Assembly: GCA_016271365.2 (NCBI GenBank)
Contig: CM057455.1
Coordinates: forward strand, 1,558,342,501-1,558,406,500
DNA: 64,000 nucleotides
From: Neoceratodus forsteri
Taxonomy: Eukaryota > Chordata > Ceratodontiformes > Ceratodontidae
Reading direction: 5' to 3'
In this document: piece after piece, positions 63,736 through 64,000 of the stretch
Layout: each line of letters begins with the position of its first letter
Numbering within the stretch: the first letter of the stretch is position 1
The notes under the pieces: model-generated
What the model was told of the DNA's origin: nothing
What the model saw: the letters and a program-made list of their open reading frames with translations, nothing else
Database searches by the model: none
Program-made: the position numbers and the translations under genes

Positions 63736-64000
63736 ATGTCCCAGATGTCCTGGCAAATTGGTTATGTGTCCAGGTACTTTGTGGTCCCAAAATGGATGGG
63801 GGGGTTGGCACCCCATACTGGAGCTGCACGATCCCAACCAGTTCATGTGGAAGCACAAGTCCGGATGGTCACTCTGAATCAGAGTATAACATCTCTGGAG
63901 CAGAGCATGTGTTGTTTTTTTTTCTAGACCTCCTGGACATATTCTTACACATCTCAGTCCATCCATCCCACTGGCAGTACCTCCAGTTCTGTGCAAAAGG
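63736..64000 (+). pseudogene. DIRS-F reverse transcriptase, N-terminal part
   Basis: Reads QIGYVSRYFVVPKWMGG, VEAQVRMVTLNQSITSLEQS, then after a frameshift LDIFLHISVHPSHWQYLQFC, the DIRS RT fingers and first Asp region (here disturbed). It matches DIRS-A 8763-9167 and stops at the window edge. Confidence 0.78.

Larger units (their letters stand above)
61956..64000 (+). mobile_element. DIRS-F: plus-strand DIRS, runs off the right edge
   Basis: Plus-strand gag and RT start of the same family as DIRS-A. The order along the plus strand is gag (62170-63389), spacer, RT (63736-64000). It abuts DIRS-G in opposite orientation without an intervening ITR, so the junction is a rearrangement or an insertion border. 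Confidence 0.75.

Overview
The window looks like intergenic DNA from a large, repeat-rich genome of a non-mammalian vertebrate. A lineage such as caecilian or other amphibian, turtle or lungfish would fit. The evidence is the repertoire: DIRS tyrosine-recombinase retrotransposons, Gmr1-like Ty3/Gypsy elements, CR1-, L2- and other LINEs, hAT-type DNA elements, a FLYWCH/MULE transposon and a long tRNA-like SINE. I cannot name the species. I find no exon of a host gene, no RNA gene and no prokaryotic feature; nearly every long open frame belongs to a decayed transposable element.

Layout, left to right. 1-11774: a minus-strand DIRS element (DIRS-A), split inside its RNase H/methyltransferase region by a complete Gypsy element (G1, 625-7838) with two ~1.12 kb LTRs and an ATCTG target duplication. 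11775-16390: a minus-strand CR1-like LINE (CR1-1), itself carrying a ~540 bp SINE, an unclassified 340 bp insert and a 1.67 kb DNA element with ~270 bp inverted arms. 16660-26481: a second Gypsy element (G2, 5' truncated, one LTR) interrupted by a 2.85 kb hAT-like element, a CR1 LINE whose reverse-transcriptase frame is open for 336 codons, and a 315 bp insert. 26482-27330: LINE fragments. 27331-31985: a second minus-strand DIRS (DIRS-B) with a 307 bp hAT-type MITE near its 5' end. 32235-39133: a third Gypsy element (G3) with two LTRs and a CR1 insert. 39291-40245: a plus-strand DIRS 5' end (DIRS-E). 40250-44560: a minus-strand LINE (LINE-X1) holding a 619 bp palindrome. 44690-56650: a nested stack described next. 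56838-60060: a nearly full L2-like LINE, minus strand. 61371-64000: DIRS fragments in opposite orientation (DIRS-G, DIRS-F).

The 44.7-56.65 kb stack is the most complex part. A short, internally deleted DIRS-like unit (DIRS-D, about 2.1 kb once the inserts are removed) contains LINE-X2. LINE-X2 contains a 2.75 kb Mutator-like transposon with a perfect 9 bp target duplication, and that transposon contains a 206 bp perfectly centred palindrome. Near its right end DIRS-D also contains a near-complete 5.9 kb DIRS (DIRS-C) and a SINE. DIRS-C keeps the diagnostic DIRS architecture: inverted terminal repeats, an internal complementary region joining the reverse complements of both outer ends, and recognisable gag, RT-RNase H-methyltransferase-like and tyrosine recombinase regions.

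All three Gypsy copies have integrase upstream of reverse transcriptase and RNase H, the gene order of Gmr1-like elements, and their gag regions read like the SCAN domain. No copy has an intact set of genes, so mobility today would need partners elsewhere. Coordinates of LTRs, target duplications, palindromes and the ICR were read base by base; most other element borders are good to tens of bases.
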